A stretch of DNA of 64,000 nucleotides, taken from contig NC_058192.1 in the NCBI RefSeq assembly GCF_907165205.1, forward strand, positions 35,988,001-36,052,000, read 5' to 3'. Source of the DNA: Coccinella septempunctata (taxonomy: Eukaryota; Arthropoda; Insecta; Coleoptera; Coccinellidae). Shown piece after piece: positions 63,977 to 64,000 of this stretch (position 1 is its first letter; each line of letters starts with the position of its first letter). The notes under the pieces are model-generated. The model did not search any database. It had not been told where the DNA came from and worked only from the letters and a program-made list of their open reading frames with translations. The translations under genes were made by a program, and so were the position numbers.

Positions 63977-64000
63977 CTTCTGATTTTTGTTGATTTGACC

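Larger units (their letters stand above)
59690..64000 (-). mobile_element. Ty3/Gypsy retrotransposon (3' LTR and pol), runs off right edge
   Basis: On the minus strand the order is protease/RT start (63976-63425), an inserted LINE, RT palm (62353-62033), connection (62063-61818), RNase H and integrase (61801-60086), then a purine tract and the 3' LTR 59690-59896. Frameshifts near 62060 and 61810 break pol. The 5' LTR and gag lie beyond 64000. Short LTRs and the motif set suit a Mag-like lineage; this is inference. Confidence 0.88.

Overview
The window looks like an insect nuclear genome, most plausibly a beetle, although the species cannot be proved from sequence alone. The evidence is AT-rich DNA, short spliceosomal introns, and a dense mix of R4/Dong-type, RTE-type and Jockey/CR1-like LINEs, Copia and Ty3/Gypsy LTR elements, Penelope-like elements (PLEs), Tc1/mariner elements and MITEs. 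It is not bacterial: there are no operons, CRISPR arrays or rRNA/tRNA genes that I can recognise. About 90% of what can be assigned is mobile or repetitive DNA.

Only one clear host gene is present: the last three coding exons (31384-31604, 33719-34871, 37146-37587, + strand) of an MBD-R2/PHF20-like chromatin protein. They carry the end of a methyl-CpG-binding-like domain, a C2H2 finger, a PHD finger and a C-terminal coiled coil. Splice phases agree across all three exons and give 604 residues. Both introns are full of transposons. A second probable coding remnant is the 3' end of a SWIM-zinc-finger gene on the minus strand (29292-29769), broken upstream by a CTCGT-rich repeat. Two weaker candidate exons lie at 17761 and 28275.

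Layout. 1-5.4 kb: R4-like LINE pieces, then an unusual open frame joining a PLE GIY-YIG fragment to a LINE reverse transcriptase. 5.4-9.2 kb: a Copia element with two LTRs that read as identical and a TSD, but with the RT core deleted in frame. 9.3-13.1 kb: two head-to-tail Dong-like LINEs separated and bounded by (TAA)n. 13.8-15.8 kb: a Tc1 element with a TIR element at its 3' end. 15.8-21.3 kb: MITEs, a LINE remnant, and a repeat unit with a paralogous copy that lacks the MITE. 21.3-23.6 kb: an RTE-type LINE inserted with an 8-bp TSD into a tandem array that continues to 26.4 kb with a 593-bp period. 31-37.6 kb: the host gene. 37.8-41.5 kb: TIR elements and a minisatellite with higher-order structure.

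41.9-47.9 kb is a single Jockey-like LINE (minus strand) opened by several later insertions: a palindrome with a hammerhead-ribozyme motif in each arm (12-bp TSD), which itself holds a probable solo LTR with three covarying hairpins; a THAP-domain P-like DNA element; and a palindromic MITE. 48.2-52.2 kb holds PLE pieces in opposite orientations. One has a hammerhead motif and is interrupted by a DD41D mariner-type element with about 0.7-kb TIRs; the other is interrupted by a second Copia element (52.2-56.4 kb, TSD AATAC). 56.5-59.1 kb is a broken LINE. 59.7 kb to the right edge is a Ty3/Gypsy element (minus strand) with a 207-bp 3' LTR, and a 5'-truncated LINE has inserted in its RT.

The best candidates for something new are the three covarying hairpins at 43.7-44.0 kb, the palindrome with two hammerheads, the GIY-YIG/RT open frame at 3.3-5.1 kb, and the THAP-bearing P-like element.
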